Of a DNA stretch of 54,724 bases, positions 1 through 6,832 are shown one piece after another. The translations under genes were made by a program, and so were the position numbers. The stretch is from an uncultured Porphyromonas sp. (GTDB taxonomy: Bacteria; Bacteroidota; Bacteroidia; Bacteroidales; Porphyromonadaceae): NCBI GenBank assembly GCA_900538385.1, contig UWSO01000014.1, positions 1 through 54,724 of the forward strand. Reading direction: 5' to 3'. A model generated the notes under the pieces. That model made no database searches, was not told where the DNA came from, and saw only the letters and a program-made list of their open reading frames with translations. Within the stretch, counting starts at the first letter, position 1. Every line of letters begins with the position of its first letter.

Positions 1-29
1 AGGGACGGTGAGCGCATCGTCCCTTTTTT
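1..29 (+). terminator. Rho-independent terminator of a gene upstream of the window
   Basis: AGGGACG (1-7) pairs with CGTCCCT (18-24), followed by a run of T to position 29. It probably ends a plus-strand gene that lies outside the window. Confidence 0.75.
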
Positions 30-100
30 CGTCTCGGCAGCTCGCTACCTGCTCCTCCCGCCCTCCTAGGAGAGGAGGGGGCGTCCGGAGCAGGGCGAGC

Positions 101-128
101 TCCACTCCAAATTGCATTTTGGAGTGGA
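101..128. other. 11-bp stem hairpin
   Basis: TCCACTCCAAA (101-111) is perfectly complementary to TTTGGAGTGGA (118-128), with a 6-nt loop. There is no T tract on either side, so it is not a clear terminator. It sits just outside the repeat element that begins at 136. Function is unknown. Confidence 0.5.
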
Positions 129-135
129 AAATACG

Positions 136-451
136 GGCTGACGCATTATAATATAACCAGTTTGCTAGGAGCTGCGCAGTACGATAACTAGGGATACACA
201 GTTCGAGTATCGCTACACAGAGGCTACGAATTCTCTCTGATTACGATCGCTCTGATGATTCGGATTCCTCCTGAGGAATTTCCCAAATAGCTCCGAGGAA
301 TTTCTCTATTTCTTCGGGAGGAATGGAGAAATTCTTCGGACTTATCATTTGATTCTTCCGAAGTTTCATTTGAATCTTCGGAAGTTTTGCGTCATACCTC
401 CGTGGAGAATTTTTATTTTCCAGCGAGCTATTTGGAATTTCCTCCGTGGAG
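136..451 (+). repeat. Repeat element copy 1 (TIR GGCTGACGCATTATAAT at left end only)
   Basis: The 17-bp motif GGCTGACGCATTATAAT at 136-152 is followed by about 110 bp that closely match, in inverted orientation, the element at 6074-6430. Shared landmarks are ACGATAACTAGGGAT, a TTCGAG word, a CTCTCTGA word and GATTCGGATT. The inner part holds the 21-bp-period TTCCGAAG units (about 333-390) and a hairpin-forming CCTCCGTGGAG pair near 396-451. The second terminal inverted repeat is missing, so this copy is incomplete or rearranged. ORFs reading through it look accidental. Confidence 0.7.
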
Positions 452-526
452 GTTCTGAAAGCTTGGTGAATTGAATGCTGGAAGTCGTGGAGATGATTGA
501 TTTCGCAATGTGTCTGTACGAAAAGC

Positions 527-558
527 TTGGAGCCGTGTGTTTCTATTTTGTACCTTTG
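527..558 (+). promoter_or_regulatory. Bacteroidetes promoter of pepE-luxS
   Basis: TTGG (527-530), 20 bp, then TACCTTTG (551-558), matching the -33/-7 consensus of the primary sigma factor of this phylum. It lies inside the longest possible pepE reading frame and therefore supports the start at 592, with a leader of about 30 nt. Confidence 0.7.
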
Positions 559-591
559 CGAATGGATTATCTCAACCAACTTGGTATAGAC

Positions 592-1314
592 ATGAAGAAA
601 CTCTTACTTATATCCAACTCCGCATCTCAGGGGCAGCCCTATCTAGGCTACGCTGCAGAGGAGATTGGTCGCTTCCTAGGTCCAGTGGCTCAGGATGTAC
701 TCTTTGTCCCTTATGCCGCCATCACCTATAGCTGGGATGAGTATGTAGCTAAGGTCAATAATGCACTTGGTGGCGTTGGCGTCAATGTCACGGGTCTGCA
801 TACCTACGATAAGCCACTACAGGCGATTGCCTCTGCTAAGGCGATCATGGTCGGTGGAGGCAATACATGGGCGCTTCTCAAGCAGCTACAAGATATGGGC
901 GCTATGAAGCTCATCCGTGAGCGTGTCCTCGAGGACGGCATCCCTTACGTGGGCTGGAGCGCTGGCTCTAACCTCGCCTGCCCGACGATCATGACGACGA
1001 ACGATATGCCTATCTGCAATCCTGATACGACGCAGGCGCTGGGGCTGATCTCCTTCCAGATTAATCCGCACTACCTCGATGCACATCCTGAGGGTCATGG
1101 TGGCGAGACGCGCGAGCAGCGCATTCGTGAGTTTGTCAAGTACAATCCTAACTGTGATGTACTGGGTCTGAGAGAGGGTAGCATGCTCCATGTCACAGGC
1201 GACAAGATCACGCTGTGGGGAGAGCGTACGGCTCGACTCTTTAACTATCCGACCTTCTACGACAACCCACTAGAGATAGAGCCTGGAGCTCTAGCGTACA
1301 GCGAGAAAAAGTAA
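592..1314 (+). CDS. pepE: Peptidase E (alpha-aspartyl dipeptidase)
   Basis: A 240-residue cytoplasmic protein that matches peptidase E, the S51 serine peptidase hydrolysing dipeptides with N-terminal aspartate. The nucleophile elbow is GWSAGSN, with Ser123 as likely nucleophile; the GGGNTW motif and the NPHYLDAHPEGHGGETR block typical of the family are present. Length is normal for the family. The frame is open back to 475, but the promoter at 527-558 and the typical N-terminus MKKLLLISNSAS place the start at 592. luxS begins 18 nt after the stop, so the two are probably co-transcribed. Confidence 0.92.
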   Translation: MKKLLLISNSASQGQPYLGYAAEEIGRFLGPVAQDVLFVPYAAITYSWDEYVAKVNNALGGVGVNVTGLHTYDKPLQAIASAKAIMVGGGNTWALLKQLQDMGAMKLIRERVLEDGIPYVGWSAGSNLACPTIMTTNDMPICNPDTTQALGLISFQINPHYLDAHPEGHGGETREQRIREFVKYNPNCDVLGLREGSMLHVTGDKITLWGERTARLFNYPTFYDNPLEIEPGALAYSEKK

Positions 1315-1332
1315 CTTACGTAACCTGAAGTG

Positions 1333-1812
1333 ATGAAGGATATCCCAAGCTTTACCATAGACCACGAGCGCCTCAAGCGTGGTGTCTATGTTTCGCGTCG
1401 TGATCTCGTGGGGGATCGGGTAGTGACCACCTTCGACATACGTATGAAGGCGCCGAATCGGGAGCCAGTGCTCGACTTGAGTGCTCTGCATACGATAGAG
1501 CACCTTGTAGCGACTTATCTGCGTAACGATCCCGAGTGGGGAAGTCGTATCATCTACTGGGGACCGATGGGTTGCTTGACTGGCAACTACCTGATTATGG
1601 TAGGTGACCTCAATCCGCTGGATATTGCAGACTTGCTTCGTCGTGCCTTTGACTTTGTGGCACACTATGAGGGTGCTGTACCTGGTGTGGCTCCTCGTGA
1701 CTGTGGCAACTACAAGCTGCACAACCTAGAGCTGGCACGTGAGGAGTCACGACGCTATCTAGAAGAGGTGCTAGAGCACCTAGATGACTCGAATACGCAC
1801 TATCCCGAATAA
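1333..1812 (+). CDS. luxS: S-ribosylhomocysteine lyase LuxS
   Basis: A 159-residue protein that cleaves S-ribosylhomocysteine to homocysteine and DPD, the precursor of autoinducer-2, within the activated methyl cycle. The metal-binding HTIEH motif is at residues 53-57, a conserved Cys at about 81 lies in GPMGCLTGNY, and the C-terminal metal ligand Cys124 is in RDCGNY. The N-terminus MKDIPSFTIDHERLKRGVYVSR is typical. A GTG codon directly before the ATG is in frame, but ATG at 1333 gives the family start. It probably shares the pepE transcript. Confidence 0.96.
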   Translation: MKDIPSFTIDHERLKRGVYVSRRDLVGDRVVTTFDIRMKAPNREPVLDLSALHTIEHLVATYLRNDPEWGSRIIYWGPMGCLTGNYLIMVGDLNPLDIADLLRRAFDFVAHYEGAVPGVAPRDCGNYKLHNLELAREESRRYLEEVLEHLDDSNTHYPE

Positions 1813-1889
1813 TCTAACGAGACACGATATAGAGTGGGTACCCTCTGTAAGATAAGAAGAGAGTGCCCCTACACTTAACTAACGATCGA

Positions 1890-2795
1890 ATGAAACCTAC
1901 ACTAGTCATCATGGCTGCTGGCATGGGCAGTCGCTATGGCGGACTCAAGCAGCTAGACAAGTTGGGGCCTGCGGGGGAGAGTATCATGGATTACTCTGTC
2001 TTTGATGCGATCCGAGCAGGCTTTGGCAAGGTGGTCTTTGTCATACGTCACGCCTTTGCGGAGCAATTTAAGGAGCAGGTGCTACAGAAGTACCAGAAGG
2101 CGATCGATACGGCTGTCGTTTACCAAGAGATAGACTCATTGCCCGAGGGTTTTACGGCTCCCGCTGAGCGCACCAAGCCGTGGGGCACTAATCATGCCTT
2201 GATGATGGCGGCACCTGAGATCGAAGGTCATTTTGCCGTGATCAACGCGGACGACTTCTACGGTCGTGAGGCTTTTCAGACGATGAGTGACTACCTCTCT
2301 CAGCTCCCCGCTGATAGTCGTGGTGCCTATTGTATGGTGGCTTACGACATCGAGAGTACGCTCACCGCAGAGGGTAGTGTGAGCCGTGGCGTATGCAAGG
2401 CATCGCCCGAGGGCTACCTGATGCACATCACCGAGCATAAGAACATCCACGAGAACGAGAATCACGAGATAGTCAGCATGCATGACGGCAAAAAGCTTTC
2501 TATAGCACGTGGCACGCTCGTGTCGATGAATCTTTGGGGCTTTACGCCAGACTACTTGGAGCACTCTCAGAGACTCTTTGCAGACTTTCTCAAGGAGCAT
2601 GGCAATGAGTCTACGTCGGAGTTCTTTATCCCGACAGTTGTCGACACGCTGATCCGTCAGGGACTGGCGCAGGTGCAGGTTTTGAACACCGATGCCCGCT
2701 GGTTTGGCGCAACCTACGCCTCTGATCGTGATATGGTCATAGAGCATCTAGCGAAGCTGACCGACGCGGGAGAGTATCCCTCACCTCTACTCTAG
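1890..2795 (+). CDS. Sugar-phosphate nucleotidyltransferase-like protein
   Basis: A 301-residue protein of the NTP_transferase fold. The N-terminal signature AAGMGSRYGGLKQ (about residues 7-19) is the nucleotide-binding GxGxR loop, and NADDFYG (about residues 117-123) holds the metal-binding aspartates. It should transfer a nucleotidyl group to a sugar phosphate, but the sugar cannot be read from the sequence, and no kinase or partner gene lies beside it. A GTG at 1863 is in frame; ATG at 1890, just before the beta-strand PTLVIMAAG, is the better start. Confidence 0.8.
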   Translation: MKPTLVIMAAGMGSRYGGLKQLDKLGPAGESIMDYSVFDAIRAGFGKVVFVIRHAFAEQFKEQVLQKYQKAIDTAVVYQEIDSLPEGFTAPAERTKPWGTNHALMMAAPEIEGHFAVINADDFYGREAFQTMSDYLSQLPADSRGAYCMVAYDIESTLTAEGSVSRGVCKASPEGYLMHITEHKNIHENENHEIVSMHDGKKLSIARGTLVSMNLWGFTPDYLEHSQRLFADFLKEHGNESTSEFFIPTVVDTLIRQGLAQVQVLNTDARWFGATYASDRDMVIEHLAKLTDAGEYPSPLL

Positions 2796-2845
2796 GTTAG
2801 ACTCTCCCTCCACTTATGAATCATTTTGAAATCGAACAATCGAAT

Positions 2846-4894
2846 ATGAACAATTGCAAACTACTAGTTGCTGCTCTATGCGCAGCATCTATTACGTTCT
2901 CTGCTTGTAACAAGAAGCAGGAGACTCAGACCAACGAGGAGATCGTCCCAGCTATCAATCTAGCTGATATGGACACCCTCGTGCGTCCACAGGATGACTT
3001 TTACCATTATGTCAATGGAGGCTGGATCAAGGCTAATCCTCTTAAGCCAGCTTACAGCCGCTTCGGCACCTTCGACGTACTACGTGATCGTTCGCTCGAA
3101 CAGATCCACGGCATCGTTGATGAGCTAGCTCAGGGTAACTACAAGGCTGGTACCAATGAGTATCGTGTCTCTGTACTATACAAGCAGGCTATAGACAGTG
3201 TCAAGCGTAACGAGCTAGGCGCTCAGCCTATCCTAGACGAACTAAAAGCTATCGAGGCGATCGACTCTAGGGAGGCGCTCGTAGACTTCGCAGCTCAGCA
3301 GGACAACAAGGGGGATGCTACCTTCTTCGGCACCTACGTCATGGCCGATGCTGAGAATAGCGATATGAACATCTTCAACCTGAACCAAACAAGTCTGGCT
3401 CTGGGCAATAAGGAGTACTACACAGACCCAAAGAATGGCGAGATCATCAAGGCATACAACCAGTACATCGAGCGTATCGCTCAGCTAGCTGGCTACTCTG
3501 CTGAGGATGCGCAGCGCATTGCGAAAAACAATATTGCAATCAGCAACGTACTCGCTGATATGTGCTACTCGCAGACGGAGCTTCGTGATGTAGAGCGCAA
3601 CTTCAACAAGGTTGAGGTAAAGCAGTTTGTCGCTGACAATGCTGGCTTCGACTGGGCGCGCTACATCGAGGGCCGCAAGCTCCAGGACCTAGAGTCTTGG
3701 AATGGTGGTCAGCTAGACTTCTTCAAGAAGTTTAGCAAGTGGTTCCCCACGGCAGACCTACAGGCACTCAAGGACTATGTCCTAGCACAGACTATCGATG
3801 GCTATGCTAGCTATCTCTCTGACGACTTTGTACAGGCTAGCTTCGACTTCTACTCCACCACACTCTCAGGTGTCAAGGAGATGCACCCACGCTGGCGTCG
3901 TGCTGTCAACCTCCTCAATGGCACCCTCGGTGAGGCGCTCGGTGAGGTTTATGTCAAGAAGTACTTCCCCGCAGAGGCTAAGGAGCGTATGGAGACGATG
4001 ATTAGCAACCTACAGGCTGCGCTCAAGGATCGCATCTCTCAGCTCGAGTGGATGTCTGACGATACGAAGCAGAAGGCTATCGAGAAGCTCTCTAACTTCA
4101 CCGTCAAGATCGGCTATCCTGACAAGTGGAAGGACTACTCTAAGCTCAACATCTCTGAGGACAAGAGCTTTGTGGAGAATCTCCGTAGTGCTATCCAGTT
4201 CGAGCATGACTTCAACATGTCTGAGCTAGGTCAGCCAGTCGATCGCTCTCGTTGGCTCATGAATCCTCAGGATGTCAACGCTTACTATATGCCTACGACG
4301 AATGAGATCTGCTTCCCCGCTGGTATCCTACAGCCTCCTTTCTTCAACATCAATGCTGATGACGCTGTTAACTATGGTGCTATCGGTGTGGTCATCGGTC
4401 ATGAGATGACGCACGGATTTGACGATCAGGGTAGTGCCTTTGACGCTGTCGGTAATATGAACAACTGGTGGACTGAGGCTGACAAGAACAACTTCAAGAC
4501 CTCTACGGAGCGTCTCGCTCAGCAGTTCAGCCAGATCAAGATCAATGACAATCTCAACGCTGATGGTCATCTGACACTTGGAGAGAACATCGCCGATCAG
4601 GGCGGTCTTCTAGTCTCCTACCTAGCACTCCAGAAGCAGCTCGAGGGCAAGACGGTCGAGAAGATCGACGGCTTCACACCTGCACAGCGCTTCTTCATCG
4701 GCTATGCCCGTGTATGGGGTCAGAACATAACTCCCGAGGAGGAGATTCGTCTGACAAAGATCGATCCACACAGCTTGGGCATCAACCGTGTCAATCAGGC
4801 GCTGAAGAATATCGATGCTTTCTATGAGGCATTCAACGTCCAGCCTGGCGACCCCATGTACATAGCTCCTGAGGAGCGTGTCGTGGTTTGGTAA
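2846..4894 (+). CDS. pepO: M13 family metallopeptidase lipoprotein (PepO/neprilysin type)
   Basis: A 682-residue zinc endopeptidase of the neprilysin/PepO family. The zinc motif is HEMTH at residues 519-523, with the third ligand Glu580 in ENIADQGG. N-terminal M13 domain features such as DDFYHYVNGGW are present. The N-terminus has a short hydrophobic segment and a lipobox ending FSAC, so it is probably a lipoprotein facing the periplasm or cell surface. In Porphyromonas such enzymes process peptides for nutrition. The frame is open to an ATG at 2816, but 2846 gives a compact signal peptide. It ends at a strong terminator (4915-4970). Confidence 0.92.
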   Translation: MNNCKLLVAALCAASITFSACNKKQETQTNEEIVPAINLADMDTLVRPQDDFYHYVNGGWIKANPLKPAYSRFGTFDVLRDRSLEQIHGIVDELAQGNYKAGTNEYRVSVLYKQAIDSVKRNELGAQPILDELKAIEAIDSREALVDFAAQQDNKGDATFFGTYVMADAENSDMNIFNLNQTSLALGNKEYYTDPKNGEIIKAYNQYIERIAQLAGYSAEDAQRIAKNNIAISNVLADMCYSQTELRDVERNFNKVEVKQFVADNAGFDWARYIEGRKLQDLESWNGGQLDFFKKFSKWFPTADLQALKDYVLAQTIDGYASYLSDDFVQASFDFYSTTLSGVKEMHPRWRRAVNLLNGTLGEALGEVYVKKYFPAEAKERMETMISNLQAALKDRISQLEWMSDDTKQKAIEKLSNFTVKIGYPDKWKDYSKLNISEDKSFVENLRSAIQFEHDFNMSELGQPVDRSRWLMNPQDVNAYYMPTTNEICFPAGILQPPFFNINADDAVNYGAIGVVIGHEMTHGFDDQGSAFDAVGNMNNWWTEADKNNFKTSTERLAQQFSQIKINDNLNADGHLTLGENIADQGGLLVSYLALQKQLEGKTVEKIDGFTPAQRFFIGYARVWGQNITPEEEIRLTKIDPHSLGINRVNQALKNIDAFYEAFNVQPGDPMYIAPEERVVVW

Positions 4895-4914
4895 TATAGA
4901 TACCATATCAACTT

Positions 4915-4970
4915 GAAGCGACGCTCTCGTAGAGACAGTAGACTCTATGGGAGCGTCGCTTCCTTTTTTA
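4915..4970 (+). terminator. Rho-independent terminator after the M13 peptidase gene
   Basis: GAAGCGACGCTC (4915-4926) pairs with GAGCGTCGCTTC (4951-4962) across a 24-nt loop and is followed by a T-rich tract. It separates the pepE-to-pepO block from the nuclease gene. Confidence 0.85.
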
Positions 4971-4976
4971 TTTGAA

Positions 4977-6029
4977 ATGACCTACTTTGTAGTTGTACGT
5001 TTTCGCTGGTTAATGCTATTCTTCCTGCTGCTCTGTGGTACGCACCACTTAGTGGCACAGCAGAGGCTTACCTTCGTCTCATACAATGTGGAGAACCTCT
5101 TTGACACCATTCCCAGCACCCGATGGAATGATCGCGAGTACCTCCCCACAGCCCACAAAGGGTGGACGGCATCACGCATGAAGCGCAAGTGTCATCAGTT
5201 GGCTGAGGTAATCTCTCATGCGACCGCCTGGGATATACCCGCCCTCATAGCTCTACAAGAGGTCGAGAGCGTAGAGGCGCTTGAGCAGTTGGCGCACCAC
5301 ACGCTCTTACGAGGGGGCAACTACAAGATCATCTGCGCTACAGGCTCCGACCGCCGTGGCTCTCACGTGGCGCTGCTTTATGACGCAGATCGCTTTGCCG
5401 TAGAGCAGACCGAGGAGTGGCCCTTACGGATTACACCAGACAGCGTTTACCCGACACGCAATCTGCTCTTCGTCTCAGGTCGTCTCCCTTCCGCAGCACG
5501 ACTCTCGCTCATCGTCTGCCACCTCCCTTCACGCCGAGGAGGAGCTACTGCCGAGGCTGCTCGTGCGGCGCTCATCGATATGCTCCGCATGCGTACCGAT
5601 AGCCTGCTGACGGCTGATCCTGAGCAAAGCATCATCGTCGTGGGCGACTTCAACGCCACGCCAGAAGATGGTTTGACAGCTAGTTGGGCTTTGCCTTACC
5701 AAGCGTACTTATCTCAGACAGACTCGCTAGCGATGGTAGACCTCACGCCACCATTCACCGATGAGCAACTCAAGACGATGCCCCCAGGGAGTTATTATTA
5801 CCGGGGCTACTGGGAACGCATCGACCGACTTTTCGTCTCCCGCACGCTGCTCAACGAGACCCGCTACCCGCGTCTAGAGCTGGAGACGGTACGCATAGCA
5901 CTGCCCCCTCAGAAATATATGCACGAGACGCCAGCACCGTGGGGCCGCCCGAGACGAACGTATGGCGGCGACAGCTACCTTGGAGGCCCCAGCGACCACC
6001 TTCCACTCGTTGGCACGATCCTCTACTGA
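4977..6029 (+). CDS. Secreted endonuclease/exonuclease/phosphatase (EEP) family protein
   Basis: A 350-residue exported protein of the EEP (DNase I-like) fold. A hydrophobic signal peptide ending near VAQQ is followed by the metal/active-site blocks: NVENLFD (Asn37), LQEVES, GDFNATP (Asp224, Asn226) and the C-terminal GPSDHLP with catalytic His341. Domain and motif order are complete. It is paralogous to the protein at 46924-47997. It lies upstream of a TonB receptor, DUF5689 lipoproteins and a second nuclease, which suggests digestion of external nucleic acid; phosphodiesterase or phosphatase activity on other substrates is possible. A start at 5010 would give a shorter signal peptide. Confidence 0.85.
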   Translation: MTYFVVVRFRWLMLFFLLLCGTHHLVAQQRLTFVSYNVENLFDTIPSTRWNDREYLPTAHKGWTASRMKRKCHQLAEVISHATAWDIPALIALQEVESVEALEQLAHHTLLRGGNYKIICATGSDRRGSHVALLYDADRFAVEQTEEWPLRITPDSVYPTRNLLFVSGRLPSAARLSLIVCHLPSRRGGATAEAARAALIDMLRMRTDSLLTADPEQSIIVVGDFNATPEDGLTASWALPYQAYLSQTDSLAMVDLTPPFTDEQLKTMPPGSYYYRGYWERIDRLFVSRTLLNETRYPRLELETVRIALPPQKYMHETPAPWGRPRRTYGGDSYLGGPSDHLPLVGTILY

Positions 6030-6058
6030 CGTCGTACAGCTTCACTGGGATGTGCGAT

Positions 6059-6443
6059 TGAGTTCAAAAGCAAGGCTGACGCATTATAATAATGAACTGA
6101 GCGAGTTCATCTCAATCTCTCCCGATGAATTTTCAAATATCTCGGTGGATATTTTTGATTTTCTCCCGAAGGAATGGCGAATTTCTTCGGACATATCATT
6201 TGATTCTTCCGAAGTTTCATTTGATTCTTCCGAAGAATTTTTTCTTTCCTCCGAGGAAATCGAAATTTCCTCGGGAGCTATTTGAGAAATTCTTCGGGAG
6301 AAATCCGAATCATCGGAGAGGTAGGCGTAGTCAGAGAGGATTCGTAACCACTGTGTGGCAATGCTCGAACCGTTTATCCCTAGTTATCGTCATGTGTAGC
6401 TCCTTGCAGACTGATTATAATGCGTCAGCCCTGAGTTCAAAAG
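6059..6443. mobile_element. MITE-like element (copy 2) with terminal inverted repeats and flanking direct repeats
   Basis: GGCTGACGCATTATAAT (6074-6090) and its exact complement ATTATAATGCGTCAGCC (6414-6430) bound a 357-bp non-coding element. The 12-bp direct repeat TGAGTTCAAAAG lies at 6059-6070 and 6432-6443, as expected for a target-site duplication. Inside are 21-bp-period TTCCGAAG units (6208, 6229) and hairpin modules. No transposase is encoded, so movement would need an enzyme in trans. The element ends 9 bp upstream of the tRNA-Val promoter. Copy 1 at 136-451 is related and inverted. Confidence 0.75.
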
Positions 6444-6451
6444 GCGAAGAG

Positions 6452-6482
6452 TTGGTGGGGTCGAAATATTGTTGTATCTTTG
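6452..6482 (+). promoter_or_regulatory. Promoter of the tRNA-Val gene
   Basis: TTG (6452-6454), 20 bp, TATCTTTG (6475-6482), matching the Bacteroidetes -33/-7 consensus, about 65 bp before the tRNA. Confidence 0.7.
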
Positions 6483-6546
6483 TCCCACCAAATAGAGACG
6501 AGGTCACAACTCAGGTGACTTTTCTACTTGGTATACTTAGAGTGTC

Positions 6547-6621
6547 GAGTCTTTAGCTCAGCTGGTTTAGAGCATCACCTTGACAGGGTGGGGGTCGGCG
6601 GTTCGAATCCGCCAAGACTCA
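6547..6621 (+). tRNA. tRNA-Val (anticodon GAC)
   Basis: A complete cloverleaf: acceptor GAGTCTT pairs with AAGACTC, D stem GCTC/GAGC, anticodon stem TCACC/GGTGG around loop TTGACAG (anticodon GAC), T arm GGCGG-TTCGAAT-CCGCC, discriminator A at 6621. CCA is not encoded. It has its own promoter and terminator. Confidence 0.96.
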
Positions 6622-6650
6622 CTTGAGTGGTTCATACGACTACACATTGG

Positions 6651-6686
6651 GGAGACTATCGTTTGTTACGATGGTCTCCTTTTTTA
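6651..6686 (+). terminator. Terminator after tRNA-Val
   Basis: GGAGACTATCG pairs with CGATGGTCTCC around a 7-nt loop and is followed by a run of six T. Confidence 0.85.
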
Positions 6687-6760
6687 TTGCTTCGGAGCAA
6701 CAGGGACGTTAACAAGTAATGAACTTGCAGTCAAAGGGAGGTGCGGTCGGAAGAATTCTA

Positions 6761-6768
6761 TATCTTTG
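6761..6768 (+). promoter_or_regulatory. -7 element (TATCTTTG) upstream of the TonB receptor operon
   Basis: TATCTTTG lies 65 bp before the receptor start. No good -33 TTG is seen at the usual distance, so the promoter may be weak or need an activator. Confidence 0.5.
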
Positions 6769-6832
6769 CACTGCAAGGGAGGATAGAAGTTATCCGCTCT
6801 ATAGCAAATGTCGAATACAATAGAGATAGCAA

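Noticed and set aside
241..579. Minus-strand coding gene
   Set aside because: The frame runs through the palindromic repeat element and has no recognisable protein features.
475..591. N-terminal extension of peptidase E
   Set aside because: The promoter at 527-558 lies inside it, and the family N-terminus begins at 592.
136..6430. Composite transposon bounded by the inverted repeats
   Set aside because: The genes between are ordinary housekeeping or nutrition genes, there is no transposase, and copy 2 has its own target duplication, so the copies look like independent insertions.
6125..6556. Plus-strand coding gene across the MITE-like element
   Set aside because: Composition follows the repeat sequence; it crosses the tRNA promoter and ends at the tRNA.
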